Below are positions 48,001 to 59,204 of a stretch of 64,000 nucleotides of DNA, piece by piece (positions within the stretch are counted from its first letter, which is position 1; every line of letters starts with the position of its first letter). Below the pieces are notes generated by a model. That model was not told the DNA's origin. It was given only the letters and a program-made list of their open reading frames with translations, and made no database searches. Source of the stretch: Lepidodermella squamata (taxonomy: Eukaryota; Gastrotricha); NCBI GenBank assembly GCA_047495785.1, contig JBLDXI010000007.1, positions 4,216,001 through 4,280,000 of the forward strand. Direction: 5' to 3'. A program made the position numbers and the translations under genes.

Positions 48001-49777
48001 ATGAATAAGCTGTTCATACTTGTCATTTTTTCTTGCTTGTCCTCCGCCCAACTGACCGAAGGTATGATGTTGCACGAAATTAAAAGAAATTAAATTACCC
48101 TCATTTTTCTAGCTTTATGGCCGAGAGTTACTGACATCAGCAGCAGTGTCGAGCTATCAAATCATCGCCCCATTACTGTTATCAATCAACAGCATCGAGG
48201 TCCAACTTAAATGTGCCCCTCTTCAATTTTTTATGTGAAAGTTTAGATGATGCCAGTTCTCTGATCGACTACTTCACGAACGGACAAGGCAAAGGCCAAA
48301 CCTACTCGTGGCTCGCCTATCTCTGCGACACATACGGCAATCGCTACGCACCAGGCCCTCAGTTCGACGTAGCCGCTCAATACTTAGTCAAAGAATTGCA
48401 AGCAATCGGCGTCGACAAAGTCTGGACCGAATTGGCGCCGTTGGTTCCAAACTGGTTCCGCAACGTGAAAACTGGCGAAAATGAGGAAGCTGTCCTGTTA
48501 TCACCAAGGCAACACGTTATACCTATTCTACCCCTCGGAAATTCCACTGCAACCCCTTTCGGCGGAATCACAGCTGATGCGATAGTTGTCCGGTCTTTCG
48601 ACGAGTTGCACGCCCTGCCAGATTCGCAGGTTGAAGGCCGCATTGTAGTCTACAACCAACCATGGCTGGGTTCCTACGACCAAACTGTGCTGTACCGAGG
48701 CCACGGGGCAACGGAAGCTGCGAAGAAAGGAGCTGTCGCAGCGCTGATTCGAAGCGTAACACCCCAGTCACTGTACACGTTGCATACTGGCTGGAACGAC
48801 TACGTGATGAACGATTCGAGTCTGCAAATCCCGGTCGCTAGCATCACGGTGGAGGACGCTGAGTTGCTGTGGCGGCTGCAAAATGACGGTAAGCAGCTTC
48901 AAATCCTGCTGAAAATCAACACTGTCAACTACGGCTACATCGCCAAGCCCAATGTGATTGCTGAAATTACCGGCAGCCAGTATCCTGATGAGATGGTCCT
49001 ATTCGGTGGCCATCTCGACTCGTGGGACGTCGGCCAGGGTGCGATGGACGATGGCGGTGGTGTTGCGATTACGTTTCAATCATTGAAGGCGATTAAAGCT
49101 CTTGGCTTGAAGCCGAAACGTTCGATTCGAGCTGTTTTCTGGACGGGGGAGGAATTCGACTACGTTGGCTCGGCAGCTTATTACGACGCTCACAAGGTAA
49201 AAGGCGGTTAAGCTCTTCCGTGAAAGTTCATGCTATCTTATTTATGCAGACTGAAGCTCCAAAAATCAGCTTGGTGATGGAATCCGATTCCGGAACCTTC
49301 ACCCCACTTGGTTTCCATTATGCTGGTACACCATTCGATCAATAGCTGTTCGAATTGTTAAGATTTTGATTTTTCAGGCAATTCGAACGCTCAGGCTATC
49401 TTGCAGCAAGTTATGCAGCTGCTTGCACCGATAAATGCGACGCAGCTACCGAAGGATGGCGGTGAACCTGGCGATCCAGCGCCGTTTGTCGACAATGATG
49501 GCGTGCCTGGCGTTGAGCTTATGACTAAGAATGGTAAGTGATCGCGAATTCATTGTTTAGGGTGTCATGGGAACATCTACTCGATTTCGATGAAATTCGG
49601 ACTTGTCGAACTAATGATATTTCTTCTAATGCAGACAAGTATTTCTGGTACCACCATACCGATGCTGATACTATGACACTGCACAACTCAAGCGACCTGG
49701 ACGCCTGCGCTGCCGTTTTCTCAACTGTCGCGCTAACCGTCGCCAATCTCGACAACCTATTGCCACATGGCCACTGA
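48001..49777 (+). CDS. Secreted M28 metallopeptidase, carboxypeptidase Q-like
   Basis: Six exons, join(48001..48061,48113..48199,48247..49196,49250..49325,49378..49533,49635..49777), 490 aa, the usual length for the plasma glutamate carboxypeptidase/CPQ family. The signal peptide is MNKLFILVIFSCLSSAQ. The two-zinc M28 site is complete: H305 (GGHLDSWDVG), D317 (AMDDGGG), the E351/E352 pair (WTGEEFD), an Asp in MESDSGTFTP and the last His in WYHHTDADTM. A PA-like insert before residue 300 is also typical. The expected reaction is release of amino acids from the ends of small peptides, in lysosome, secretory pathway or extracellular space. The poly(A) signal AATAAA lies about 65 bp after the stop. 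Confidence 0.92.
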
Positions 49778-49892
49778 AACGCTGTTTCACAGAATGACTA
49801 TAGGGATTTTCTGAAATTTCGAATCGATTGATTAACGATGAATAAAATGAGACATCAATTAAAAAAATCAAATTTGCTATTGCTTTTTTATT

Positions 49893-50564
49893 CTAAATTC
49901 GCCTGACAGGAGGCTGTTTGAACTTCAATGACGTCACAGTATTTTGATTATTGAAACAGTGTCGAATGTTCCACATTGCGTTTCTCACATGAGGTAAATA
50001 GCTGTAGCGAAGCACGTAGTAGCCAAGGTAAGCTGAGATCGCCATCCCAGTCGGACGTTGAATTACAGACAGGACTATTGCAGCCGATTTCAGGAGTTCT
50101 CGAGCTAAAAAGTAGTTGAAGATCGGATTATCCCTACGCAAAATGACGTCGACTTTTCTATCAGCTTCCATAATTTCATCCCTAGATTCGCCATCGAACA
50201 ACTTCGTAGCGTAGCTATCGATTATGTCATAAGCTCTAACAATATTGTAGATGATGAAAGTGCTCAGCATTAGCATTGGTAATAATAGCAAGTAGTAGAT
50301 GTCTTCGAACGACACCCCATGAGGCCATCGCCATTCATTGAGTGGTTTGAGACTTCGCTCGAATTCGATTTGGTAGGCGGAGAGGCATAGCTCGCAATCC
50401 AGTCGCATAAAGGCATTTGTTGACAGGCTAGATGTTAGGCACTTCAGATGAACGAAGCCAACACTGCCACGGCATTGACAGAAATTCTCGAATAATGCGT
50501 TAGAAGTATCGATTTCCGATTTCTCGCCATAGCACACTCGACAGTAAGCATTTTCTGTCAGCAT
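49893..50564 (-). CDS. MARCH-type RING-CH membrane E3 ligase-like protein 1
   Basis: Intronless, 223 aa. The N-terminal RING-CH finger has the exact C4HC3 spacing: CRVC, CQC, H-x2-C, then CELC (C-x2-C-x17-C-x-C-x7-H-x2-C-x14-C-x2-C). Hydrophobic segments follow around LLLLPMLMLSTFIIYNIV and a C-terminal region (AISAYLGYYVLRY). MARCH proteins are membrane ubiquitin ligases that down-regulate other membrane proteins by ubiquitination. Here that role follows from family only. It is convergent with the carboxypeptidase gene (115-bp gap). It has two paralogs in this window at 54.9 and 58.5 kb, same strand. Confidence 0.88.
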   Translation of the reverse strand: MLTENAYCRVCYGEKSEIDTSNALFENFCQCRGSVGFVHLKCLTSSLSTNAFMRLDCELCLSAYQIEFERSLKPLNEWRWPHGVSFEDIYYLLLLPMLMLSTFIIYNIVRAYDIIDSYATKLFDGESRDEIMEADRKVDVILRRDNPIFNYFLARELLKSAAIVLSVIQRPTGMAISAYLGYYVLRYSYLPHVRNAMWNIRHCFNNQNTVTSLKFKQPPVRRI

Positions 50565-51555
50565 TCAAAACTAGTTTGTCATTACTTTTCAGAATAGAAT
50601 GTGGTCGCTTAATATCGCCATGTTGTGCAAATAAACCTTGAACAGGAATGTAAACAATCCTAATTCTTAGAAAGATTATTAAGTTAATTTGGGATGGAAA
50701 ATTTCGTCGCTGTCCGTTAGAAAAGAGCCGGAATTCCACTACTCACTGGGAATGAGCAAAGGGGCATGGTTTTGCACTTGGGTTCCAGATTCCGAAATTC
50801 GAAGTACTGCTAGGGAAGGTTGGGATCATACCTACCATCGGTCCGCACAGTCAACTCAATTTACCACCAAGGGTCGGTTTTCCTTTTCCTTACACCAATT
50901 CTGCGGTCTTATTTCACTCTCTGAACCTGTTAGTTTCAAAATGTATCTCTATCAAGGTTCTCCATCGCAGAGCAAGAAATTATAATGTGCATTTCTGCTA
51001 TTACAGCTCTGCCGAAACCCAGTCAGAAATCAGTAGACCGAGAAATAGCGAAATGATCGAATTAAGATCGAATAAAGATCTATCAACTATGATCGTAGAA
51101 ATTAGGTCACAGCTACACCGAGGCGACCATTCAAACAGCCCGAATGGTGTCAATTGCGTCTATACCCATAGATCGAGGCTCCTCGATCGCCAATAGGTCA
51201 GATTTTGTTCAGATTCGGACAAGCCATCGCCATTATTCAGCACATGTAATTATTCCACGCAGGCCTAGCCACTTGGAGTAGGCCAGGGTCGTTTTAACAG
51301 GATCTAACCAGATCGATCTAGCCAGGGTCGACCCACAAGTAGCGATGCTCTGATTTGACCAATAACTGAGCCGCGTTCTAGCTCATCAATTTCACACACA
51401 TGGATCTAAGGCGATAGATCTAGAGATGACCCACGGCAATATTCAGGTCATAAATTGTCTTGCTCGATTCAAAATTGGTTTGAGTCCAGCACGTGTCGTT
51501 ATGACGCACCATTGTTACAGCAGCAGATTTCTGAACTACTTTGAGAATGAAATAC
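50565..51555. other. Intergenic region with GATCTA-rich sequence
   Basis: No gene. From about 51170 to 51430 the motif GATC(T/G)A recurs (for example AGGATCTAACCAGATCGATC), resembling a second patch at 54530-54714. Confidence 0.4.
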
Positions 51556-52756
51556 CGTAACGGGTCCTAACTTTGGACAAAACACCTTTTTTAATTAAAA
51601 AAAAATCGGTTTTCGTCTAGAAAAATGGAAAAAAATAGCCAAACCTCCGCCCAAGGAATCTGCGTGGACAGGTGAAGTTTGGAAAATTTAGAAGCTCACC
51701 TTGATTTTTAAAAAATAGGTAAAGAAACCTCTAAATTTGGACACTCGTTCCCAAATTTGGACACCTCCTTTGCATATGCTAATTCGACCTTACACACATT
51801 TTATTCCTTGTTGCGCAATTTTTCTCCTGTTTTTAAAGGCGACATTTGTAGCCACTTGACACTAAAATATTGCTACCGATAGGATTCACTCATCGTCAGA
51901 TTTAATGCAGATGTGCGCAATACCAATTATACACCAGGCACCAGGCTCTTAATACCGTTAATGAACCATGAATCTTCTCAAAACTATGATAAACCAGGTG
52001 AAGATGTCTCTAAAGCACCGAGTCTCATTTAGAACGTAGACGGAGGGATATCTGTTTGAGGTTAAACCATGGGTTGAGGTTTGAATGAGGCATGGAGTTT
52101 CTTTATCGCTGAACTATTGATATTTTTTACCGAAAGTGAACTGTCATTTGTCCCATGGTACCTGCTGTTCACCTGTTTAATTAAAGATTGGGCGCCGTCG
52201 GATTTGTATTCGGATTCATTATTATTCTCTATGCTCTCTAGCCAAAATCATGAAAGCATAGCCTAGGCCGGGAGTCATTAAGCTAATTCCAAGGTTTCAT
52301 CAATGCGTTGCCATTCTTTTCAAAAACTGACAAAAAGCATACATTTCGTTTGCATATGCATAGAGATAAAAATATCATTAAAAGTGTCCAAATTTAGAGG
52401 CTAAATTCAAAGTCACCTGTATCAAAATTGGCTTGTCCTTCTGCCAAGATTTTTTTACAGAATTTAGTTTAGGTAAATCCCTATGCGCAAACAAAATTTC
52501 AGCCCTAACCGTTCACAGGTGAGCATTTGGCAAAGGGGGTCCCAAAACACCTTTCTGAGTGATCGAGCTTCGGCGATTTTTCGCAAATCGATAGTACATG
52601 AAAGTATTGGCAAATTTGGTACCGTTGGAAGGCCCATGAAGGGAGCTATTTTTCAGTGAACATTTTTAATTTTTATCAGTTATGTACAAATTGATATTTG
52701 GGTCTAAAGCTCAAAGTGTCCAAATTTGGGGTGTCCAAATTTAGGGCGCGTTACGG
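51556..52756. mobile_element. TA-flanked non-autonomous DNA transposon
   Basis: The ends are CCGTAACGGGTCCTAACTTT (left) and, as reverse complement, CCGTAACGCGCCCTAAATTT (right). Both continue to GGAC, and TA lies immediately outside on both sides (51554-51555 and 52757-52758). Inner copies of CAAATTTGGACAC occur near both ends. TA target use suggests a Tc1/mariner-like mechanism. There is no transposase ORF in the 1201 bp. Confidence 0.7.
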
Positions 52757-54890
52757 TAAATCTCTCATTTCGCAATTCTTCAATCTAATTCGAATTTGTT
52801 ATTTTTCATCATAATTTTGGTTTGAGTTTGTTGAGGCTGACTTGCTTTTTTCACTGCTATGCTAAAGGCTAAGGCTATGCTGCTACCTCAACACTCTTAG
52901 TTGATAGTCTTAGTAAACTTATTATGAAACCACATAACCGCTAAACCACGTGTAGTTTCTAGTTTTCGAACCCTAATTTAACCGACTGTGCTAATTAAAC
53001 TTCAGCCACACATTTCATATTTTTAGAATTTTATCAATTTCCATGCCGATGTCACGGGCGAGAAATGGGGAATCGCAATTATCGCGGACTTCCTGCGTGG
53101 AAATTCGGCCGTAGTACAGGCTTGAAATGACCGTCTATTTTTTCCTGAATTTTGTAAATAATTATTTTACTTAAGATCGTTCCGTCACCTCAATTTTTTT
53201 GTGAAATCGCTTCAGGTTCAACACTGCAACACGTCAACAAGGCAGTCGTGATCTACTTGGTTTGTTATTTGTTCCGAAAATTCCACCTTAATTGTTGAAG
53301 CTACCTCATATAGGATTGCTAGTATCCTGTCGAACCTGCCTCACAAGGCTGACTGGTAAACGGCCGAAGACATCGTCAATTTCGGCATGTCATCCATCAT
53401 CCAATGCCGAGTCTCAGTTACAAGATTGTATGAAAACCAACTGCGCGGTAAGAAAATTACCTGCCTGTAAAATGTAGTTGAAAAACAAAACAAATTGGTG
53501 AAATTTCAACAAAATTATTAGGATCCTGAAATAATTTGTAAAGTCAACCTTTAATGCTCTCGTAGAATTTTCTGAGGCCAAGATTGTTTACCAATGATAC
53601 GAAAGTTTCCGCTATCCAATTTAGATGAATTACGCATTTATGAAGCAAAAATCAAAATTTTCAATTTTTTTTAATTTCCTGATTTTCAGTTTTCAGAGAA
53701 GGAAGAAAATTTGGAATTCGAAACAATTATCGAGCGTTTGTGGCTAAAAGCTGCGGCTATCGGCTGGTTAGCAAAAAATATTTTCTGAAATTCTCATGTA
53801 ATTATTTCATTTTATTTTTTCCCCTGAAGCTTCAGCAATTTTCGCCGAATACTAATCGTTTGTCGAATTCAACCACCGTGAAATCGTGAGGGTAAGAAAA
53901 ATGAATTTTTAACAATATTTTGTTTTATGGTATCAGCAATAATAAACAATTCAAGTTATTAAATTTTTTTCTAAATTGGTTCACAATTTTTGGCGAATTT
54001 CAACCCGAATCTCGATCGACGTGAAAATGGTAAGACAATTTTGCAGCTATTTTTTTTATTTATTTATAGGAAAAATGTTTAGGTTCACCGTGCCAAGATA
54101 ACGTGCTAAATTGCCTTATCGCCGATTTAATTCGAGCTCCCATTTCAGGTAAGACCCCTGATTATAGCGAAAAATGCGATTCTCATCTTCAATTTATTTT
54201 CAGAGATGGAAGTTTGAAGATTTTCGCTTGACTGAAGCCGCGAATGAAGAGTGACGACGACAAGGCGAAATAACTCGATTCAATTTCAACAATTCCAGGA
54301 ACCAAGTCGTAGCCGGCTCGAAATTTCAAGCAGAGAGACATCATTTTTAATATTTATGTGATTTGTGATCAATTGCTTCATCGTGATAATAAGAATTGAT
54401 TATTGCTTAATGTTTTTAATAAATAAATGAAATTATTGGAATAATTGCTTCCTATGAGGGTAACTGAACCAAGTGGAGGAACAGCCGGGGCAAGCCGTGA
54501 TTCATGCGGGCTGTTCAAGCCGGTATTATGAACTAGATCTACGCACGATCTAATCGCGAAAGTTTAGACCCACCGCCGGTCTATCCATCAGGATCTATCC
54601 GCCGTCTAGGTAGTCGCTAGCTAGATCTACCCCAGTGTCATTTTTCGCATCCCACACGATCTATCCAGATAGACCCAATAATAGCGGTTAGGGTCTAGCT
54701 AGGATCTATTTTTTTACGACTGGGAAATTCACGATTCACGCCGTTTTTGTCCTACAGCCGATTTTCTTGAAAAAAGTCGTGCATGTACCTCATTTTTATT
54801 CCAGCAATAACGAAATGAAAAAATTGATATTCTTCGATACTTAAAAGACTTGAATCTAGGCGCAACAATTTTATTGTAATTTCTCTAATC
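52757..54890. other. Long gap with possible spliced non-coding transcript and GATCTA patch
   Basis: No ORF of interest. Between about 53040 and 54440 several TTTCAG acceptors and GTAAGA-type donors alternate, and AATAAATAAA follows near 54417. This could be a non-coding RNA gene on the plus strand or a decayed gene. A patch rich in GATCTA and its variants lies at 54530-54714. Confidence 0.3.
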
Positions 54891-55559
54891 TCAAGCAAAA
54901 TTCAGCCTGGCGACAGGGGGCTGATTAAACATCACCGAAGTAACAGTATTCGCTTTGATGAAACAATACTGAATATTCGACAGTGTAATTTCCAACTCGG
55001 GCCAATACATGTAACGAAAGACGTAGTAACACAAGTAAGCAGTAACAAGCATCATGAGAGGGCTGTGAATCAAAGAGACAAACGCGACGATTACAGTTAT
55101 CGCACGGTGCAACAAATACGAGCCGTAATCATTTTTCAGCGACTCCGCAGTCTTCTCCATCGCGGCTTTGAAAGATTCGCCCGTTTCGAGAAAAATTTCA
55201 ATGAAATGGTCTTCGATGCCTGTTTCTTCCATTATTCGAAAAATCGCCATTGTAATCACGATTGAAATAGGCAGTAGTAACAGGAAGAAAATGTCCTCAG
55301 CACTGATGCCCCTAGGCCAGCGCCATTGCTTCAAAGGCTTCAGCTTTCGTTTAACCGTGACTTGGTACCGCTCGAGGCATAGTTCGCAGTCCAGGTGCAC
55401 GAAGGCATGCGTTGCTAAGCAGGAAGTTAGGCAGTGAAGGTGGATGTAGGCAACGCTGCCGCGGCACTGGCAGAAATTTTCGTAGAGGCACGTCTCGCTG
55501 CTCGATGGGTCGTGTTCGCCATAGCACACGCGGCAATAGATGTTAGGGTTCACAGACAT
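54891..55559 (-). CDS. MARCH-type RING-CH membrane E3 ligase-like protein 2
   Basis: Intronless, 222 aa. The N-terminal C4HC3 finger contains CRVCYG, FCQCRGSVAYIH and DCELCLERYQV, with the same inter-cysteine spacing as the 49.9-kb paralog apart from the first gap. A basic stretch (KRKLKPLKQWRWPRG) leads to a hydrophobic helix (IFFLLLLPISIVITMAIF) and a second membrane region (MLVTAYLCYYVFRYMYWP). The close C-terminal match to the 49.9-kb protein (NTVTS-x-x-F-x-QPPV) shows recent common origin. Predicted to sit in membranes with the RING facing the cytosol. Confidence 0.88.
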   Translation of the reverse strand: MSVNPNIYCRVCYGEHDPSSSETCLYENFCQCRGSVAYIHLHCLTSCLATHAFVHLDCELCLERYQVTVKRKLKPLKQWRWPRGISAEDIFFLLLLPISIVITMAIFRIMEETGIEDHFIEIFLETGESFKAAMEKTAESLKNDYGSYLLHRAITVIVAFVSLIHSPLMMLVTAYLCYYVFRYMYWPELEITLSNIQYCFIKANTVTSVMFNQPPVARLNFA

Positions 55560-56534
55560 TTCAGGTATTATTTAGCTGACATATTTCTTTCCTGTGAGCC
55601 TAACGCGGTCGAAAACAACAGCTGCGTGTTTTAGAGTAAACAAGTCGTCAGTAGTGAAACTTTGAGTTGGCATAACTTCAAATTCAAAATCCAAGATAAC
55701 TGAAAAGTTCTATCACGTACTACGATTTAATAAATTTTGGTAAGATTTCTTTTAACAAAACCGCAAAATCATTGTTCATTTGTGAAATTTAGGCATCCTT
55801 TTGAGTTGTGATTTTATGCTGTTTTTTGAAATTATAAATTAATAAAGTACACGGTACAAAATACAAGGCAGTTTTAGTCAAATTGAAATTAGAAATGTTA
55901 GAATTGGAATTTCGTAGTCCAAGACGCGAGACTCTTCCATGTTGGTCACGCGCCGATGGTCATAAAATTCTGACTTTACAGAAATGATAGTTACAAAATA
56001 TGATTACAAACTATTGTTGACGGGTTTTTCACCATCAAATGAAATGGCCAAGTTTTACCCTCTTTGATCTTCTCATTGAAACTTTGAGTCGGGAAAAAGT
56101 TAACGAAGAAAAGCTGCGGCTGATTTTAAACAAAATAAATCGACAGTACGGCATGATAGTGACATTTCCGACTTCAAATTGGCGTTGTTTGTCAACTTTT
56201 GAAGTGTGCTATATTAACTAACCAGTCAAGCTATCAGTGCGAAATGTCCTCAGGTAGTCTTTTTGAGTACAACTCAGAGCGGTCAAATATCAGGGGATCA
56301 ATGCACTGTTTGAAGGTACTAAATTCAATCGCCTGTGACAATATTGAAAATGTTTAGCATGCTAAAGTGAATCTCGCACTCAGTATATTATGCTATTTCG
56401 CATAAAAAGTAAACAAACGATATTAAGCCTACTCAAGAGACTATGCGATCTGTTTCATTGTCAGATCACGTTCACTAGAAAAAACTCACCAGAGACTCGG
56501 CTAAACATCGCAGAATGGAAACATCTCCAACTGT
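55560..56534. other. Intergenic region
   Basis: 975 bp, AT-rich, between the MARCH-like gene (minus) and the L-type lectin (plus). Probably holds both promoters. No gene or repeat recognised. Confidence 0.35.
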
Positions 56535-57714
56535 ATGATAAACAAAATGTTACTGAAAATTGTCATTTTAGTTTACCTAACTACCCGGTCATTATCTGCT
56601 CAATCGGAATATGTCCAAATACGAAAGCCGCAATTTTCCTTACTGCCAAACGTAACTGCGTTTGAGAACGACGAAAACGTAAGAGCGAGATGGAATTTCA
56701 CCTCACCTTACCCGAAAATTGTGAGCGAAGGCCGCTCGCCACCTGTCCTTCGACTGTTCCCGCTAGTCGGCAGCTCAAACATCGGATACATGGTCAGTAA
56801 AGACCCAATACCCACGAATTGGACCAACTGGAAATTCGAGATGCGTTTCAAAATCTGGGGAGCCGTTAATCGAGTCTCGGGCGATGGGATTGCGGTTTCG
56901 TTCTCCGCGCCCAGCCAATACCCGCCTCTCGTAGTTAGCGAACTGACTGGGCCGTCTCATCACCTAACAGATGGATTTTCGATAAGCTTAGACACTCACA
57001 TTTACTGGGAGCCTCAACGACATGAGTTATACGCTTCAATGGCGAAGAATGATTATTTGCCAAAAGCTATCGTTGCAACTTGCGGACAGATGGCTGACCA
57101 AGAATTGCGAAATCGGGTTGAAGTGTTGACTATCGACAAGTTTGGAGATTACGTCACTGTTCGGCTTAAAATCGAGTCCAGTGGCGAGCAGTTGTGTATT
57201 TTCAAGTTTCCGGTCAAGATGCTGCTCGACCAGAAGGGCAGTATGGAGGTGCCGCTACATTTGGGCATCACAGCTTGGGGCGATAGTGCATCGGATAATC
57301 ATGACATTCTGTCTATGAATTTCTACCAAGTCCTTCCAAGTGAGTTTAATTCCTAATTCATAATATTATCCCAATCTCATGTTGGAATTGACTAATTTTG
57401 AAAAATATTCATCTGCAGAATATGTTGCTAACAATACCGAGGTACCGAAAATCGCGAGTCAAAAGTCACCGACCTCCAAGCCTTTAACCGGCTCTAGAAA
57501 GGACTGCGACGACCTCAACCAACGCTTGATTATAGCCGCCCTGACCTTCGCTATCATCGACTTTCTACTTCTTCTGGCCATGCTGCTGCTATACTTGATT
57601 CGTCATAATCAGGAAAGAAGAATACAGAAGTCACTTTTTGTATCAACACAGGTCGTTCATTGTTCCGACCGACCATTTCTAGAAGACAGAGGGAGGCATG
57701 TTGAAGACGAATAA
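56535..57714 (+). CDS. L-type lectin-like type I membrane protein (LMAN/ERGIC-53 related, divergent)
   Basis: Two exons, join(56535..57339,57419..57714), 366 aa. A signal peptide (MLLKIVILVYLTTRSLSAQ, from the second Met) is followed by an L-type lectin domain. Supporting signatures are WKFEMRFKIWG, SGDGIAVSFSAP and the concluding HLGITAWGDSASDNHDIL with FYQVLPS. A single membrane helix (LLLLAMLLLYLIRH) lies near residue 310, leaving a short cytoplasmic tail ending RHVEDE. ERGIC-53 and VIP36 carry glycoproteins through the early secretory pathway. The usual C-terminal di-lysine or KRFY-like transport signal is absent here, so trafficking may differ. The poly(A) signal overlaps the stop codon (57710-57715). 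Confidence 0.8.
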
Positions 57715-57758
57715 AAGTTATTTTATTTTGTTACAAGAATCAATTTTTAACGTTTTTT

Positions 57759-58541
57759 TCAATAAGCCCCATACGAGTTCAAAACCTCAGCAACATTTGT
57801 TTTCCCATCTTCAATGGCCATTGCTAAAGCTGTAGCCCCATTCGCGTCTTTCGCGTTCAAATCCGCTCCTTTTGCAATGATGTATTCAGCAATATGGGAA
57901 TAATCCCCATTGCTAGCACCAGCGGCTATCATCAGAGGAGTCCAGCTATCCTTAGTGACGCAATTCACGTCAGCCAAATTTTCGCCAGTCCCTTCCATTC
58001 CAAACTCGCAAAGCATGTAGACGCAACTCAGCTGGCCATTTTGAACTGCGTAGTGAAGAGCTGACCAGCCATCTTCAAACCCCTTTTGATTGACGAGATT
58101 TCGAAGATTTCTCAGTTTCGAAGACCTGTTTCGTTCATCCTCAAGGCGGAGTTTGGCATTGAGGAGATAATCTACGATAAAGTCATAGCCTTCGTAGCAA
58201 CAGGCGTGAAGACCAGTTTCGCCATCGAAATACCAATTCTTGTAAACTCTCATGCCCTCTAACTCAACGCCATGCCTTAGTTTGCTGTAAGTAGTTCCAA
58301 TGAGAGTCAGAGGATCGCAGCGACTGCCTTGTAGCAATGTTTCAATCAGAGACAAATCGCCATCTAAACAAGCTGTTAGAAACAGTTTCTCCAGCTCAAT
58401 CGAAGGTGCTGGTAGAGCATTATTTGGAACAATCTCATTAGAAATTCTACGCAAAGCACTTGATAATCGCTGCATTTTTAAGGATAATAACACGTTACTG
58501 ATAAAAAGCTTTATTTTTGTACTCTGGAGATAAGGAAACAA
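57759..58541 (-). CDS. Ankyrin-repeat protein
   Basis: Intronless, up to 260 aa. The second Met (at 58475, giving MQRLSSALRR, 238 aa) is an equally good start. About four ankyrin units are visible: LFLTACLDGDLSLIETLL, TGLHACCYEGYDFIVDYLL, WSALHYAVQNGQLSCVYML, then TPLMIAAGAS with AEYIIAKGADLNAKD and a terminal GATALAMAIEDGKTNVAEVL. No other domain is present. Ankyrin repeats bind proteins in the cytosol or nucleus; the partner is unknown. The 3' end faces the L-type lectin gene with a 44-bp gap. The upstream ATG lies 6 bp from the stop of the next minus-strand gene. Confidence 0.85.
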   Translation of the reverse strand: MFPYLQSTKIKLFISNVLLSLKMQRLSSALRRISNEIVPNNALPAPSIELEKLFLTACLDGDLSLIETLLQGSRCDPLTLIGTTYSKLRHGVELEGMRVYKNWYFDGETGLHACCYEGYDFIVDYLLNAKLRLEDERNRSSKLRNLRNLVNQKGFEDGWSALHYAVQNGQLSCVYMLCEFGMEGTGENLADVNCVTKDSWTPLMIAAGASNGDYSHIAEYIIAKGADLNAKDANGATALAMAIEDGKTNVAEVLNSYGAY

Positions 58542-58547
58542 GATGAC

Positions 58548-59204
58548 TCATTGAAGTTCCAGTTTGATAACCGGAGGCATCACGAATTCAATAGAAAATT
58601 CCCCATTTTCAATGTAAAATTGAGCTCGAGTGCGTTTTATCGCTAGTTGAAGCCTCGGTAAGTAATACAGTTTCATCAAATGGTACAGTCCAATTACTTC
58701 CAGGACCAAAATTGGTAGAAATATCGATCGCTTGATGACTCGCATTCGAAAAGACTCGACTTGCTCATCGTCTTCTTCGGGCTCCCAAACTTTCTGTAGC
58801 AGCGTGTGGTCTAAATCTCGAACCCAAATGTCGATTCTTGTTGTCAGCTCGCTCGGCCAGTAGGGTTTGAGGTAAAACATACTTGCCAAGAAGGTAAAAA
58901 CAATCAAGAAGACTTTGGGCAGAACCAGCAAGACCTCGACATCTTCCGGGTCGAATTTCGGCATTTTCCACTGGTTGAATGGCTTCAGACGCTGGCAGCA
59001 ACGGATTTGATACGGCTCTCGGCATAGCTCACATTTTGTTTTCACAAAATGGGAAGCGGCAAGGTCTTGCATCAAGCATTTTCTATGTATGAAAGCTAGG
59101 GAGCCTTTGCATTGGCAGAAATTTGAGTAAAGTCTAGATTCTTCACTAGCTGGGTCGTAGCAAAGGCGACAGATGACAGTGTCACTTACTGTGTTTTCTA
59201 ACAT
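58548..59204 (-). CDS. MARCH-type RING-CH membrane E3 ligase-like protein 3
   Basis: Intronless, 218 aa. The C4HC3 finger is complete (CRLCYD, FCQCKGSLAFIH, KCELCREPYQI). It is followed by the family's basic/Trp segment (RLKPFNQWKMP) and a membrane helix (VLLVLPKVFLIVFTFLASMF). A second hydrophobic part (IFLPILVLEVIGLYHLMKLY) lies after an acidic linker (WEPEEDDEQVE). It is the most divergent of the three copies in the window. It lies directly upstream of the ankyrin gene on the same strand, 6 bp from the earliest ankyrin ATG, so the two may share a transcript. Confidence 0.87.
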   Translation of the reverse strand: MLENTVSDTVICRLCYDPASEESRLYSNFCQCKGSLAFIHRKCLMQDLAASHFVKTKCELCREPYQIRCCQRLKPFNQWKMPKFDPEDVEVLLVLPKVFLIVFTFLASMFYLKPYWPSELTTRIDIWVRDLDHTLLQKVWEPEEDDEQVESFRMRVIKRSIFLPILVLEVIGLYHLMKLYYLPRLQLAIKRTRAQFYIENGEFSIEFVMPPVIKLELQ

